Part shown: one piece after another, positions 42,560 through 50,992 of the stretch
How the letters are laid out: each line of letters opens with the position of its first letter
Position numbering within the stretch: the first letter of the stretch is position 1
Assembly (NCBI RefSeq): GCF_003287355.1
Contig: NZ_QMIM01000004.1
Coordinates: 1-64,000 of the forward strand
Direction of reading: 5' to 3'
DNA from: Halorubrum sp. 48-1-W
GTDB taxonomy: Archaea > Halobacteriota > Halobacteria > Halobacteriales > Haloferacaceae
DNA length: 64,000 nt
The notes under the pieces: generated by a model
The model's database searches: none
Told to the model about the DNA's origin: nothing
What the model saw: only the letters and a program-made list of their open reading frames with translations
Position numbers and translations under genes: made by a program

Positions 42560-43254
42560 GCAGCGATCAACCGTTCATCACCGACGAATCGCGCGTGGTA
42601 ACCGAGACCCGCGACAGCCGCATGGAGGGACAGGGTGACCGGTTCAACTCCCGCCTCCGGGAGGCGTTCGGCTCCTCCCCGTTCATCCTCACCAAGTTCG
42701 ACAAGTTCCTGAACTGGTGTCGCGGCTCCTCGATGTTCATGCTACAGTTCGGCATCGCCTGCTGTAGTATCGAGATGATGCACACGTACGCGGTGAAACA
42801 CGACCTCGACCGCTTCGGTAGCGGGGTCCCCCGCGCGTCGCCGCGGCAGGCGGACGTGATGATCGTCCCCGGGACGATCGTCTCGAAGTTCGCCCCGCGG
42901 ATGAAGCGCGTCTACGACCAGATGCCCGAGCCGAAGTTCGTCGTCGGGATGGGATCGTGTACCATCTCCGGCGGCCCGTTCCAGGAGGGCTACAACGTGA
43001 TCAAGGGCGCGGAGGAGGTCATCCCGATCGACATCCACGTCCCAGGTTGCCCGCCGCGTCCGGAGGCGCTCGTCTACGGGGTCGTCAAGCTCCAGGAGCG
43101 CGTCGCGAACGGCGAGGCCGCCCCCGTGACGGTGAAGCCGTACGAACTGGAGGAGTTCTCCGACCTCGAGCGGGACGAACTCGTCGAGAAGCTAACCGAC
43201 CAGATCGACGAGGACGAACTCGTCATGCGGTACAACTTCGCCGATTCACCATGA
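42556..43254 (+). CDS. nuoB: NADH-quinone oxidoreductase-like subunit B
   Basis: This 232-residue subunit carries the N2 [4Fe-4S] cluster that reduces quinone. The cluster ligands are Cys69 and Cys70 (FGIACCSIEMM), Cys135 (MGSCTISGG) and Cys165 (VPGCPPRPE). An N-terminal extension of about 40 residues precedes the fold. It overlaps both nuoA (ATGA) and nuoCD (ATGA). Confidence 0.97.
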   Translation: MSSDQPFITDESRVVTETRDSRMEGQGDRFNSRLREAFGSSPFILTKFDKFLNWCRGSSMFMLQFGIACCSIEMMHTYAVKHDLDRFGSGVPRASPRQADVMIVPGTIVSKFAPRMKRVYDQMPEPKFVVGMGSCTISGGPFQEGYNVIKGAEEVIPIDIHVPGCPPRPEALVYGVVKLQERVANGEAAPVTVKPYELEEFSDLERDELVEKLTDQIDEDELVMRYNFADSP

Positions 43255-44918
43255 GCCTCGAAGCACCAGACACCCCAGAGACGGACGACGTCCCCGAGCG
43301 CACCCCCGACGAGCTGGAGGCGCTACTCGGCGACCTCGTCGTCGACCGCGACGACCACCTGAACGCACCTGGGTTCGTGATCCGACCCGACACGGTCCAG
43401 GAGACCCTCTCGAGGCTGAAATCGGCGGCGGGCTACGACCACCTGTCGCTCGTCACGGCCCAGGAGTACGAGAACCGGTACGAGTCGATCTACCACCTGA
43501 AGAAGTTCGACGACCCGACCCAGGAGGTCAGCGTCGTCGTCCCCGCGGACAAGGACCGTCCGGTCTCGGAGTCGGGCGAGGCGGTGTTCCGCACGGCCGA
43601 CTGGCACGAGCGGGAGGCGTACGACCTGATCGGGATCGAGTACGACGACCACCCCGACCTCCGACGGATCCTCCTCCCCGAGACGTGGCAGGGTCACCCG
43701 CTGTCGATGGACTACGACAGGGACCGCCCGCAGATCGCCACGCTCCCGGCGCACGCGAACCCGCTCGAGGAGCACCATCTCGACGCCGAGTCGGACACGA
43801 TGTTCCTCAACATCGGGCCGCACCACCCGGCGACCCACGGCGTGCTCCACCTGAAGACGATCCTCGACGGCGAGCAGGTGATCGACGTGGAGCCGGACAT
43901 CGGCTACCTCCACCGCTGTGAGGAGCAGATGGCCCAGTCGGGCACCTACCGCCACCAGATCATGCCGTACCCCGACCGCTGGGACTGGGGCGGTGGGGGC
44001 CTGCTCAACGAGTGGGCGTACGCGCGGGCAGCCGAGGACCTCGCCGACATCGAGGTCCCCGAGTACGCGCAGGTTATCCGGACGATGGGCGCGGAGATGT
44101 GCCGGATCGCAGCGCACATGCTCGCGCTCGCGACGTTCGCGCTCGACGTGAACGGCGACTTCACCGCGACGTTCATGTACGCGATCAACGACCGCGAGCG
44201 CGTTCAGAACCTCCTCGAGGACCTGACGGGCCAGCGGCTGATGTTCAACTACTTCCGGCTCGGCGGCGTCGTCTGGGACCTCCCCGAGCCCCGCGAGGAG
44301 TTCTTCTCGAAGACCCGGGACTTCCTCGACCAGCTCCCCGGCTCCGTCGAGGAGTACCACGACCTCGTGACGGCAAACGAGATATTCCAGATGCGAACGA
44401 TCGACACGGGGATCCTGCCGCCGGAGGTGGCGAAGGAGTACGGCGCGACCGGACCGGTGGTCCGTGGGTCGGGCGTCGACTACGACCTGCGTCGCGACGA
44501 CCCGTACGGCTACTACGACGAGCTGGACTGGGACGTCGTCACCGAGGACGGCTGTGACAACTACTCTCGGTTGCTGGTCCGGATGCGCGAGGTCGAGGAG
44601 TCCGCGAAGATCATCGAGCAGTGCGTCGACCTGCTCGAAGATTGGCCCGAAGACGAGCGAACCATCCAGGCGAACGTCCCGCGGACGCTGCGGCCGGACG
44701 ACGACACCGAGATCTACCGCGCCGTCGAGGCGGCCAAGGGCGAACTCGGCATCTACATCCGCGCGGACGGCACCGACAAACCCGCCCGCTTCAAGATCCG
44801 CTCGCCCTGCTTCTCGAACCTCCAGACGCTACCCGAGATGGCCAACGGCGAGTACATCCCCGACGTGATCGCCGCGTTGGGTAGCCTCGACATCGTGCTC
44901 GGGGAGGTGGACCGCTGA
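43251..44918 (+). CDS. nuoCD: Fused NuoC-NuoD subunit
   Basis: This 555-residue protein joins NuoC (about residues 20-165, with HEREAYDLIGIEYDDHPDLRRIL) and NuoD (about 180-555, starting NIGPHHPATHGVLHL). NuoD forms the quinone pocket with NuoB; the His pair in GPHHPATHG is the expected quinone-contact region. Fusion of C and D is seen in several bacteria and is common in haloarchaea. The end SPCFSNLQTLPEM and a final Arg match the family. It overlaps nuoH by one base. Confidence 0.97.
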   Translation: MSLEAPDTPETDDVPERTPDELEALLGDLVVDRDDHLNAPGFVIRPDTVQETLSRLKSAAGYDHLSLVTAQEYENRYESIYHLKKFDDPTQEVSVVVPADKDRPVSESGEAVFRTADWHEREAYDLIGIEYDDHPDLRRILLPETWQGHPLSMDYDRDRPQIATLPAHANPLEEHHLDAESDTMFLNIGPHHPATHGVLHLKTILDGEQVIDVEPDIGYLHRCEEQMAQSGTYRHQIMPYPDRWDWGGGGLLNEWAYARAAEDLADIEVPEYAQVIRTMGAEMCRIAAHMLALATFALDVNGDFTATFMYAINDRERVQNLLEDLTGQRLMFNYFRLGGVVWDLPEPREEFFSKTRDFLDQLPGSVEEYHDLVTANEIFQMRTIDTGILPPEVAKEYGATGPVVRGSGVDYDLRRDDPYGYYDELDWDVVTEDGCDNYSRLLVRMREVEESAKIIEQCVDLLEDWPEDERTIQANVPRTLRPDDDTEIYRAVEAAKGELGIYIRADGTDKPARFKIRSPCFSNLQTLPEMANGEYIPDVIAALGSLDIVLGEVDR

Positions 44919-45985
44919 TGGGAACGGTACAGCTCTTCCCCCAGTTCGTCTCGGAGACGCTCGGGCTGTCGGGCGTCCTCGGCGACGTGGTCGGTTCGCT
45001 CGTCGCCGCCGCGGTCGTCGGCAACATCGTGCTCGCGTTCACCGGCGTCGCCGGCCCGTGGGCGAAACGCAAGATCACGGCCGCGTTCACCGACCGGATC
45101 GCCGTCAACCGTGTCGGGCCGTTCGGGCTACTCATCATTCCCGCGTCGGCGGTCCAACTGCTCGCGAAGGAGCTGATCGTCCCGGAGGGCGTCGATCGGC
45201 CGACGTGGGACCTCGCGCCGATCGTCCTGCCCGCGTCGGCGTTGCTCGGGTTCGCCGTGATCCCGATGGGTCGGCTCGGCCCGGTGAACCTCCAGATCGC
45301 CGACCCCGAGGTCGGGTTGGCGTTGGTGTTCGCGTTCGCGTCCATCGCGTCCGTTTCGCTCGTGATGGCGGGCTACGCGTCGAACAACAAGTACTCGATG
45401 TTGGGGGGACTCCGCGCGGTGGCACAGAACCTCGCGTACGAGATCCCGCTCATCGTGACCGCGATGTCCGTCGTGATATTCGCGGGGACGCTCCAGACCA
45501 GCGGCATCGCCGCCGCGCAGGCTGACGTCCTCTTCAGCGTCGGCGGCTTCGACGTGCCGACGTGGTACGCCTTCGTGAACCCGTTCGCGTTCGTCCTGTT
45601 CCTCACGGCGAACATGGCGGAGATCGGTCGAAACCCGTTCGACATCCCGGAGGCGCCGACGGAGATCGTCGCGGGGTACCAGACCGAGTACTCCTCCGCG
45701 TACTTCGTGTTGTTCTACCTGGGTGAGTTCGTTCACATCTTCCTCGGCGGGGCGATCCTCGCCCTGACGTTCCTCGGCGGGGCGGCCGGCCCCGGACCGG
45801 AGAGCATCGGCTTCCTCTGGTTCGTGGTGAAGATCTGGGGCTTCTTCCTGTTCACGCAGTGGGCGCGCTCGGCGCTGCCGCGCGTCCGTATCGACCAGCT
45901 GATCGAGATCGGCTGGAAGGGAATGCTGGTGTTATCGTTCGCGAACCTGGTGCTCACGGCCGTAATCGTGGGGGTGATCGCCTGA
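44918..45985 (+). CDS. nuoH: NADH-quinone oxidoreductase-like subunit H
   Basis: This 355-residue membrane subunit with about eight helices connects the quinone site to the proton-pumping arm. Typical stretches are the ADPEVG-like segment after helix 2, NMAEIGRNPFDIPEAPTEIVAGYQTEYS, and the end ALPRVRIDQLIEIGWK. The Glu-rich loop in the second stretch forms part of the quinone channel. The stop is one base before the nuoI start. Confidence 0.97.
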   Translation: MGTVQLFPQFVSETLGLSGVLGDVVGSLVAAAVVGNIVLAFTGVAGPWAKRKITAAFTDRIAVNRVGPFGLLIIPASAVQLLAKELIVPEGVDRPTWDLAPIVLPASALLGFAVIPMGRLGPVNLQIADPEVGLALVFAFASIASVSLVMAGYASNNKYSMLGGLRAVAQNLAYEIPLIVTAMSVVIFAGTLQTSGIAAAQADVLFSVGGFDVPTWYAFVNPFAFVLFLTANMAEIGRNPFDIPEAPTEIVAGYQTEYSSAYFVLFYLGEFVHIFLGGAILALTFLGGAAGPGPESIGFLWFVVKIWGFFLFTQWARSALPRVRIDQLIEIGWKGMLVLSFANLVLTAVIVGVIA

Positions 45986-45986
45986 T

Positions 45987-46448
45987 ATGATCGGACTCAT
46001 GAAATCGATGGCAACGACGATGAAACACGCACTGGACGGGTCGACCTTCACGGTGGAGTATCCGGAGGACGCCCCCGACGTGAGCCCGCGGTTCCGCGGG
46101 GTTCACAAGTTCAGCCAGGAGCGGTGTATCTGGTGTCGGCAGTGTGAGAACGTCTGTCCCAACGACACGATCCAGATCGTTCAGGACGACCAGCGCAACG
46201 GCGAGCAGTACAACCTCCACATCGGGCAGTGTATCTACTGCCGGCTGTGTGAGGAGGTCTGTCCCGTCGACGCCATCCTGTTGACCCAGAACTTCGAGTT
46301 CACCGCGGACTCGAAAGACGAGTTCGTCTACAACAAAGAACAGCTCAAGAACGTCCCGTGGTACAAGGGTATCGACCCGCTGGAGTCCCGGAACCCCGAT
46401 CGCGGCGCGTGGATCGGGGAGGGGGACGGCGAGATCGACTACCAGTAA
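45987..46448 (+). CDS. nuoI: NADH-quinone oxidoreductase-like subunit I (2x[4Fe-4S])
   Basis: This 153-residue ferredoxin-like subunit holds two [4Fe-4S] clusters. Ligands are Cys47, Cys50, Cys53 and Cys57 (CIWCRQCENVCP) and Cys82, Cys85, Cys88 and Cys92 (CIYCRLCEEVCP). It receives electrons from the unknown donor module and hands them to NuoB. A gap of 49 bases to nuoJ1 is the widest in the operon. Confidence 0.97.
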   Translation: MIGLMKSMATTMKHALDGSTFTVEYPEDAPDVSPRFRGVHKFSQERCIWCRQCENVCPNDTIQIVQDDQRNGEQYNLHIGQCIYCRLCEEVCPVDAILLTQNFEFTADSKDEFVYNKEQLKNVPWYKGIDPLESRNPDRGAWIGEGDGEIDYQ

Positions 46449-46497
46449 CGGGCGTATCTCGAAATCTTCAAAGGGACGCTGATTGGAGGGTTACACA

Positions 46498-46770
46498 ATG
46501 GTTTACGACACCATCGCGTTCGCGCTGTTCGCCGCGGTCACGCTGGCGTTCAGCCTGGGGGTCGTCATGGCGCGCGACGTGTTTCACGCCGCGTTGCTTC
46601 TGGGCGGTGCCCTGACGAGCGTCGCGGTGCACTACGTGATGTTACAGGCGGAGTTCATCGCCGCCATGCAGATCCTCGTCTACGTGGGCGGGGTTCTGAT
46701 ACTCGTCACGTTCGCCGTGATGCTCACGCGATCGGATAGAACGGACGACGTGGAGGTGAGTAGCGGATGA
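46498..46770 (+). CDS. nuoJ1: NuoJ, N-terminal half (split subunit)
   Basis: This 90-residue membrane protein with three helices matches the first half of NuoJ (FSLGVVMARDVFHAALLLGG, EFIAAMQILVYVGGVLILVTFAVML). A strong GGAGGG ribosome-binding site lies seven bases before the ATG at 46498, unusual among the mostly leaderless genes here and fitting an internal operon gene. Its stop overlaps the J2 start by four bases. Confidence 0.93.
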   Translation: MVYDTIAFALFAAVTLAFSLGVVMARDVFHAALLLGGALTSVAVHYVMLQAEFIAAMQILVYVGGVLILVTFAVMLTRSDRTDDVEVSSG

Positions 46771-47111
46771 CCGACGACTCCGGCGGAACCCGGATCCTGC
46801 CCGCGATCGCGGCCGGCGCGCTGTTCGCGGTGATGGCCGTGACGTTCCTGTCGGCGAGCTTCGGGGAGGTGGCCGGCTTCCCGGAGGGCGAGTCGATCGT
46901 CCACAACGTGGGCTATGCCCTGTTCAACCTGGGCGAGGTGGCGTCGATCCCCTCCGAGGGCTTCCTCGCCGCCTTCCTGATCGTCGCGGTCGCGCTCGAC
47001 GTCGCCGTCGACGGGGCGATCTACCTCGCACGGCGCGAGGACGGCGGCTCCGTGAGCGCGGCGATCGGCGAGGCGCTCACCGACGGCGGACGCGACGGGG
47101 GTGAGCGGTGA
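46767..47111 (+). CDS. nuoJ2: NuoJ, C-terminal half (split subunit)
   Basis: This 114-residue membrane protein has two helices (about residues 10-30 and 62-82) and a charged tail. It corresponds to the last helices of full-length NuoJ (NVGYALFNLGEVASIPSEGFLAAFLIVAVALDVAV). The split between J1 and J2 is clean, with its own start codon and overlap, so this is an accepted gene division and not a frameshift. Confidence 0.88.
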   Translation: MTDDSGGTRILPAIAAGALFAVMAVTFLSASFGEVAGFPEGESIVHNVGYALFNLGEVASIPSEGFLAAFLIVAVALDVAVDGAIYLARREDGGSVSAAIGEALTDGGRDGGER

Positions 47112-47431
47112 TGGCCGCGGTGGCAGCGTCTATCCCGCCGCAGTGGTACCTCCTCTTGGCGGCCGGGGTCTTCAGTATCGGGCTGTTCGGGATCCTCACC
47201 CGGAGCGACGCGCTGTACTTCCTCATGAGCGTCGAGCTCATGATGAACGCGGCGAACATCAACTTCGTCGCGTTCTCGCTGTACTACGGCGACCTCACCG
47301 GCCAGGTGTTCGCACTGTTCGTGATCGCCCTGGCGGCCGCGGAGGTCGCGATCGGGATCGGGATCATCCTGGTGTTGTACCGCAACTTCGGAAACATCGA
47401 CGTGACCGTTCCGACGGAGATGAGGTGGTAA
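47111..47431 (+). CDS. nuoK: NADH-quinone oxidoreductase-like subunit K
   Basis: This 106-residue membrane subunit of the antiporter-like arm has three helices. The conserved glutamates sit in LMSVELMMNAANINFVAFS and AAAEVAIGIGIILVLYRN. The ATG at 47111 overlaps the J2 stop by one base; a GTG three bases earlier is possible but unnecessary. Confidence 0.95.
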   Translation: MAAVAASIPPQWYLLLAAGVFSIGLFGILTRSDALYFLMSVELMMNAANINFVAFSLYYGDLTGQVFALFVIALAAAEVAIGIGIILVLYRNFGNIDVTVPTEMRW

Positions 47432-47432
47432 G

Positions 47433-49463
47433 ATGGTGGACGCATTCGCCTACGTTCCGGCCGTCGTGTTGTTACCGTTCTTCTCGTTCCTGGTCGCGCT
47501 CGGGGCGGGGAAGTACCTCCCGAAGGGCGGCGCGTTCGGCGGGATCGCTGCGACCGCGGGCTCGTTCCTGCTGTCGCTGTGGATCGCAGCGACCGTCGCC
47601 GGTGGCCGCGCGTACAACGAGACGCTGTACACGTGGGCCGGCGGCGACCAGTTCGAGCTGACGTTCGGCGCGCTCGTCGACCCGCTCTCGGCGCTCATGC
47701 TCGTCATCGTGACGCTCGTCGCGCTCTTGGTCCACGTCTTCTCGCTCGGCTACATGAACGACGAGGGCGAGACGGGACTGCCGCGCTACTACGCCGGGCT
47801 CGGGCTCTTTACGGCCTCGATGCTCGGGTTCGTCGTCGCCGACAACCTGCTCATGGCGTTCATGTTCTTCGAGCTGGTCGGGCTCTGTTCGTACCTGCTC
47901 ATCGGGTTCCACTTCCGCGAGCCCGGGCCGCCGTCGGCGGCGAAGAAGGCGTTCCTCGTCACCCGCTTCGGCGACTACTTCTTCCTCGTCGGCGTCGTCG
48001 CCGTGTTCGCGACGTTCGGGACCGCGGCGTTCGCGGGCGAGGGGTCGTTCCCCGCGCTCGCCGAGGCGGCGCTGGCCGCGGACGGCGGGGCCGGCGTCTG
48101 GACGCCCGGCGGGCTCGACGTCGGGACCTGGTTCACGGTCGTCGGGCTGCTCGTGCTCGGCGGCGTGGTCGGCAAGTCCGCGCAGTTCCCGCTTCACACC
48201 TGGCTACCCGACGCGATGGAGGGTCCGACGCCCGTCTCCGCGCTCATTCACGCGGCGACGATGGTCGCGGCCGGCGTCTACCTCGTCGCGCGGATGTACG
48301 GCTTCTACGCGCTGACGCCGACGACGCTCGCGGTCATCGCCTTCATCGGCGGCTTCACCGCGCTGTTCGCGGCGACGATGGGCGTGGTGAAGGACGAACT
48401 GAAGCAGGTGCTCGCGTACTCGACCATCTCACAGTACGGCTACATGATGCTCGCGCTCGGCGCGGGCGGGTACGTGGCCGCGGTCTTCCACCTGACGACC
48501 CACGCGTTCTTCAAGGCGCTTCTGTTCCTCGGCGCCGGCTCGGTCATCATCGCGATGCACCACAACGAGGACATGTGGGACATGGGCGGGCTCAGATCGC
48601 GGATGCCCGTCACCTACTACACGTTCCTCGCCGGGTCGCTCGCGCTCGCGGGGATCTTCCCGTTCGCCGGCTTCTGGTCGAAGGACGAGGTCCTCTACGA
48701 GGCGCTCGTCCACGGCCTGAACGAGCCGTTGCTCCTCGGCGGCTACGTCATGGGGCTGCTCGCGGTGCCGGTCACCGCCTTCTACACCTTCCGGATGGTG
48801 TTCTTGACCTTCCACGGCGAGCCGCGGACCGACCTGGCCGAAGACCCCGAACCGGTCCGGTGGAACGTGAAGGGACCGTTGACGGTGCTCGGGACGCTCG
48901 CGGTCGTGACCGGCTTCATCAACATGGTTCCGGTCCAGAAGGTCCTCGGCCTCGAGGGCATCGACTACCTCCATCGCTGGCTCGACAACGAGTGGGGCGG
49001 CATCGCGGGGCTCTCCTCGCACCACTACGCCGACATCGGGCCGTACAGTAGCGGCTCCCTGGTCGGCGGCGAGGTCGGAACGGTGCTCGTCGGCGCGGCG
49101 GTCTCGCTCGGGCTGGCGCTCGCCGGCCTCGGTCTCGCGTGGCGGCTCTACAACGTCGCGTCGCCGGCGGAACACACGGCGAAACTCGGCGGCATCAAGG
49201 ACGTGTTGTACAACAACTACTACCTCGACGAACTCCAGGTCTGGATCGCGTATCGAACCGAAGACGTCGCGGGCGGCGCGGACGTCTTCGATCAAGGGAT
49301 CATCGACGGTGTCGTCAACGGCGTCTCCTCGGTGAGCCTCGCCGGCGGGAGCCGCGTTCGGCGGATACAGACGGGGTTGGTCTCCCAGTACGCCGCGATG
49401 CTCACGCTGGGGCTGATCGCGTTGCTCGTCCTCGTCGGCGTCAACGGGGGGTGGTTCCTGTGA
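47433..49463 (+). CDS. nuoL: NADH-quinone oxidoreductase-like subunit L
   Basis: This 676-residue Mrp-antiporter-like proton pump subunit has about 16 helices. Marker stretches are MFFELVGLCSYLLIGFHF with the key Glu, KSAQFPLHTWLPDAMEGPTPVSALIHAATMV, and VKDELKQVLAYSTISQYGYMM with pump lysines. The C-terminus carries the long lateral helix region. Its stop overlaps the GTG of nuoM. Confidence 0.97.
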   Translation: MVDAFAYVPAVVLLPFFSFLVALGAGKYLPKGGAFGGIAATAGSFLLSLWIAATVAGGRAYNETLYTWAGGDQFELTFGALVDPLSALMLVIVTLVALLVHVFSLGYMNDEGETGLPRYYAGLGLFTASMLGFVVADNLLMAFMFFELVGLCSYLLIGFHFREPGPPSAAKKAFLVTRFGDYFFLVGVVAVFATFGTAAFAGEGSFPALAEAALAADGGAGVWTPGGLDVGTWFTVVGLLVLGGVVGKSAQFPLHTWLPDAMEGPTPVSALIHAATMVAAGVYLVARMYGFYALTPTTLAVIAFIGGFTALFAATMGVVKDELKQVLAYSTISQYGYMMLALGAGGYVAAVFHLTTHAFFKALLFLGAGSVIIAMHHNEDMWDMGGLRSRMPVTYYTFLAGSLALAGIFPFAGFWSKDEVLYEALVHGLNEPLLLGGYVMGLLAVPVTAFYTFRMVFLTFHGEPRTDLAEDPEPVRWNVKGPLTVLGTLAVVTGFINMVPVQKVLGLEGIDYLHRWLDNEWGGIAGLSSHHYADIGPYSSGSLVGGEVGTVLVGAAVSLGLALAGLGLAWRLYNVASPAEHTAKLGGIKDVLYNNYYLDELQVWIAYRTEDVAGGADVFDQGIIDGVVNGVSSVSLAGGSRVRRIQTGLVSQYAAMLTLGLIALLVLVGVNGGWFL

Positions 49464-50992
49464 TACTCGAGGCGCTCATCGGGTTCACGTTCCTCGCCGC
49501 GCTCGTCGTTCTCCTCGCGCCGAACGCGTGGGCGGGCCGGCTCGCGCTCGCGCTCAGCGCGGTCCCGTTCGTCGGTAGCCTCTACCTCTGGTCGCGGTTC
49601 GACGCGGTCGGCAACGCGCTCACGGGCGGGACGATCGCCTTCGAGTCGCGGTACGAGTGGGTCGAGGTCGGCGGCCGGACGGTGTCGTGGTTCGTCGGGC
49701 TCGACGGGATCAGCCTGCCGCTCGTCGTGCTCACCACGTTCCTCGTCCCGCTCGCGATACTCAGCGCGTGGACGCCCGTCGACACCCGTCAGAGCCAGTT
49801 CTACGGGCTGATGCTGTTCATGGAGGCGAACCTGCTCGGCGTGTTCACCGCGCTCGACTTCTTCCTCTGGTTCGTCTTCTGGGAGGCGGTCCTCGTCCCG
49901 ATGTACTTCCTCATCGGGGTCTGGGGTGGTCCCCGGCGGAAGTACGCCGCGATCAAGTTCTTCGTGTACACGAACGCGGCGTCGCTCCTGATGTTCCTCG
50001 GGTTCATGTCGCTGACGTTCGCGCTCGGCGACTCGATCGGCTCGCTGGGGCTCCCCGAGATAACCCAGGCGATCGCCGACGGTGGGCTCGAGCCCTGGTT
50101 CGGGATCTCGCCCGGCCGGATCGCGATGGTCGCGTTCCTCGCGACCTTCGCCGGCTTCGCGGTGAAGGTGCCGATCGTTCCCTTCCACACGTGGTTGCCG
50201 GACGCCCACGTCGAGGCGCCGACGCCGGTGTCGGTGCTCCTGGCGGGCGTCCTCCTGAAGATGGGGACGTACGCACTGCTCCGGTTCAACTTCACGATGC
50301 TACCCGAGCAGGCGTCCGCGCTCGCGGTCCCGATCGCCGCGATCGCCGTGATCAGCGTCATCTACGGCGCGATGTTGGCGCTCGCACAGAAGGACCTCAA
50401 GCGCATCGTCGCGTACTCGTCCGTCTCGTCGATGGGATACGTCATCCTCGGGCTCGTCGTGTTCACCGAGTACGGCGTCGGCGGCGCGACGTTCCAGATG
50501 GTCGCTCACGGCCTCATCTCGGGGCTGATGTTCATGGCCGTCGGCGTCGTCTACAACGCGACACACACCCGGATGGTCGGCGACATGGCCGGCATGGCCG
50601 ACCGGATGCCCGTCACAGTCGGCATCCTCGTCGCCGGCGCGTTCGGCTACATGGGGCTCCCCCTGATGGCCGGTTTTGCCGGGGAGTTCTTCATCTTCGT
50701 CGGCGCGTTCGGCGCGCCGGCGCTCCCGTACGCGCCCGTCTTCACGGCGCTCGCGATGTTCGGTATCGTCATCGTCGCCGGCTACCTGCTGTCGGCGATG
50801 CAGAAGACGCTGTTCGGGCCGTTCCGGCTCGAGACCGACTACGAGGTCGGTCGCGCCCCGTTCCACGACGTCGCGCCACTCGCGGTCCTGCTCGCGGCGA
50901 TCGTCGTGCTCGGGGTCGCGCCGGACCTGTTCTTCGAGATGATCCGTGATGCCGCGCTGCCCGTGGTCGAGGGGGTGAGCGTCGATGTCTAA
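49460..50992 (+). CDS. nuoM: NADH-quinone oxidoreductase-like subunit M
   Basis: This 510-residue pump subunit is related to NuoL and NuoN. It shows LFMEANLLGVFTALDFFLWFVFWEAVLVPMYFLIG, KVPIVPFHTWLPDAHVEAPTPVSVLLAG and DLKRIVAYSSVSSMGYVILG. The GTG at 49460 lies within the nuoL stop (GTGA), and the frame before it is a shadow of nuoL. It overlaps nuoN by eight bases. Confidence 0.97.
   Translation: MILEALIGFTFLAALVVLLAPNAWAGRLALALSAVPFVGSLYLWSRFDAVGNALTGGTIAFESRYEWVEVGGRTVSWFVGLDGISLPLVVLTTFLVPLAILSAWTPVDTRQSQFYGLMLFMEANLLGVFTALDFFLWFVFWEAVLVPMYFLIGVWGGPRRKYAAIKFFVYTNAASLLMFLGFMSLTFALGDSIGSLGLPEITQAIADGGLEPWFGISPGRIAMVAFLATFAGFAVKVPIVPFHTWLPDAHVEAPTPVSVLLAGVLLKMGTYALLRFNFTMLPEQASALAVPIAAIAVISVIYGAMLALAQKDLKRIVAYSSVSSMGYVILGLVVFTEYGVGGATFQMVAHGLISGLMFMAVGVVYNATHTRMVGDMAGMADRMPVTVGILVAGAFGYMGLPLMAGFAGEFFIFVGAFGAPALPYAPVFTALAMFGIVIVAGYLLSAMQKTLFGPFRLETDYEVGRAPFHDVAPLAVLLAAIVVLGVAPDLFFEMIRDAALPVVEGVSVDV

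Noticed and set aside
46498-47111. Frameshifted nuoJ pseudogene
   Set aside because: Both halves have their own start, the first has a good ribosome-binding site, and the ATGA overlap is like those elsewhere in the operon.
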